Positions 4,678 through 5,989 of a DNA stretch of 5,989 nt are shown piece after piece. The translations under genes were made by a program, and so were the position numbers. Each line of letters starts with the position of its first letter. The first letter of the stretch is position 1. This stretch comes from Acidobacteriota bacterium. Its GTDB lineage: Bacteria > Acidobacteriota > Aminicenantia > Aminicenantales > Saccharicenantaceae. Location of the stretch: NCBI GenBank assembly GCA_003476685.1, contig DMVN01000235.1, positions 1 to 5,989 on the forward strand, written 5' to 3'. The notes under the pieces were generated by a model. The model was not told where the DNA came from. It was given only the letters and a program-made list of their open reading frames with translations, and did not search any database.

Positions 4678-5989
4678 ATGATGAAACAGAAACTTGACCA
4701 GAAGCAGGTGCAGAAGCTGGTGCTGGCGCCTGCCCTGCAGCAGGCTATCCGCCTGCTTCAGCTGACCAACCTGGAGTTGCAGGAAGTCATAAACCAGGAG
4801 CTGGAAGAAAACCCCATGCTGGAACTGGAAGAGGATAACTCCCAGGAGGCGTCCGCCTCCACTCCTTCGGGGGAAGAGATAAAACCAGAAGAAGAAATAG
4901 GCCCGACCGAAACTAGCCCGGATGAATTTGATGAAATAATTTTTGCCGCCGGCTTCCAGGATTATTTTGATGAAGACATACCATATTCGGGCCAGGGCGA
5001 CCGGGAAAGGGTGCCGTTTGAAAACGTGGTCTCCCGCCGACCGTCGCTCTGGGACCACCTCAACTGGCAGGCCAGCCTGACTTTCTTCGAACCGTCGGAA
5101 CTGGAAGTAGCCGAGTTCATCATCGGCAATCTGAATGACGATGGTTATCTGACGATCAACCCGGAAGAAATTGCTGCCCGACTGCAGCTACCGCTGGAGA
5201 AAGTCGAGGCCGTTCGGGAAAAAATCAAGATGTTTGACCCGCCGGGCTGTGCCAGCCTGACCCTGAGTGAAGCCCTGCTGGCCCAGATGGATTCGCTCAA
5301 CCTGCAGGATGAGGTAGCCCGGAAAATTATCAGTGATTACCTGCCCTATCTGCAGAGGGCCGACCATCAGGAACTGGCCCGGTTGCTGAACCTGAGCCTG
5401 CCAGAATTGAAACTGCACCTCGACCTGATAAAAAACCTGGACCCGGCTCCGGGTCATAAATACAGCGAGGACCGGGATATCTATGTGGTGCCTGATATCT
5501 TCGTGGTTAAGGAAGACGGCGAGTGGAAGGTCTATCTTAACGAAGAAGGCCTGCCCCGGCTGCGCCTGAATCAATATTACAGCCAGCTGGTCCAGGCCGG
5601 TTTTCGCGAGGATCAGGAAACCACCCGCTTCATCAAGGACAAGATGAAGCGGGCGCTGTGGTTTATCAGGAGTCTGGACCAGCGCAACCGGACTATCTAC
5701 CGGGTGGCCAGGTACATCGTCGACCGCCAGAAGAATTTCCTGGAACAGGGCCTTGATCACATCAAGCCTATGACCCTGATGGAAGTGGCCAGGGAACTGG
5801 GGCTACATGAGTCGACCATCGGGCGGGTGGTGGCCAACAAGTACATGATGACTCCGCTGGGGCTTTTTCCCCTGAAGTTCTTTTTCCATAAGTCGCTGAG
5901 TGGTACTTACGGAGAGGAAGTGTCTTCGCTCCGGATAAAAGAGAGAATTAAAAAACTGATTGAGAATGAAGACCGCAACAACCCCTTGA
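4678..5989 (+). CDS. rpoN: RNA polymerase sigma-54 factor RpoN (C-terminus cut by window edge)
   Basis: RpoN directs RNA polymerase to -24/-12 promoters that need an AAA+ activator. 437 residues are visible. The activator-responsive region I includes LQQAIRLLQLTNLELQ (about 20-35) and ELEENPMLE (41-49). A strongly acidic region II follows at about 50-105. The core-binding domain has IIGNLNDDGYL (148-158), FDPPGCASLTLSEALL (186-201) and LDPAPG (254-259). The DNA-binding part has HESTIGRVVANKYMMTPLG (377-395) and GLFPLKFFF (395-403). The RpoN box (ARRTVAKYR-like) must lie beyond 5989. Family members usually have HESTxSRV and TPRG, so G382 and L394 are unusual here. Two ATG codons stand in tandem (4678 and 4681), with an in-frame GTG at 4672. 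ATG 4681 is equally plausible. Only a degenerate AAGTGG precedes them. The gene follows lptB by 11 bp with no terminator, so it is probably co-transcribed. Confidence 0.96.
   Translation, partial: MMKQKLDQKQVQKLVLAPALQQAIRLLQLTNLELQEVINQELEENPMLELEEDNSQEASASTPSGEEIKPEEEIGPTETSPDEFDEIIFAAGFQDYFDEDIPYSGQGDRERVPFENVVSRRPSLWDHLNWQASLTFFEPSELEVAEFIIGNLNDDGYLTINPEEIAARLQLPLEKVEAVREKIKMFDPPGCASLTLSEALLAQMDSLNLQDEVARKIISDYLPYLQRADHQELARLLNLSLPELKLHLDLIKNLDPAPGHKYSEDRDIYVVPDIFVVKEDGEWKVYLNEEGLPRLRLNQYYSQLVQAGFREDQETTRFIKDKMKRALWFIRSLDQRNRTIYRVARYIVDRQKNFLEQGLDHIKPMTLMEVARELGLHESTIGRVVANKYMMTPLGLFPLKFFFHKSLSGTYGEEVSSLRIKERIKKLIENEDRNNPL

Overview
The window looks like an ordinary chromosomal core region of a Gram-negative-type (diderm) bacterium. 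The evidence for a diderm is an LPS-export locus (LptC/LptA-type protein plus LptB) sitting next to rpoN. Base composition is moderately GC-rich and even throughout. There are no mobile elements, tRNAs, rRNAs or CRISPR repeats. The lineage cannot be fixed from this sequence. The order recJ - lptC/A - lptB - rpoN, the long OstA-type protein and the weak Shine-Dalgarno signals would fit a non-proteobacterial diderm such as Acidobacteriota/Aminicenantota or a deltaproteobacterial relative, but this is a guess.

Layout: (1) 1-337, minus strand: the N-terminal 112 residues of the signal-recognition-particle receptor FtsY, cut by the window edge just after its P-loop. (2) 338-426: an 89-bp divergent intergenic region. 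On the minus strand it holds a perfect consensus sigma-70-type promoter (TTGACA, 17 bp, TATAAT) for ftsY, and on the plus strand a weaker candidate promoter for recJ. Both are placed so that transcription would start within a few bases of the start codon, which suggests leaderless or near-leaderless mRNAs. (3) 427-2133: recJ, a complete single-strand-specific 5'-3' exonuclease. (4) 2130-3941: a 603-residue membrane-anchored periplasmic beta-strand protein that appears to combine LptC-like (N-terminal) and LptA/OstA-like (C-terminal) parts. (5) 3938-4666: lptB, the ATPase of the LPS exporter. (6) 4678 to the window end: rpoN (sigma-54), cut before its RpoN box.

recJ, lptC/A and lptB are joined by two 4-bp ATGA start/stop overlaps, and rpoN follows after 11 bp. 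The four plus-strand genes therefore look like one translationally coupled operon. LptB would power LPS extraction with LptF/LptG encoded elsewhere, and the fused LptC/LptA-like protein would carry LPS across the periplasm to LptD. The lptA-lptB-rpoN linkage is widespread in bacteria. Here recJ heads the unit instead of the kds genes seen in enterobacteria.

I see no wholly new biological system. The most interesting points are the apparent one-piece Lpt bridge protein, the mirror-image leaderless promoter arrangement between ftsY and recJ, and two substitutions at normally conserved places of the sigma-54 DNA-binding domain.
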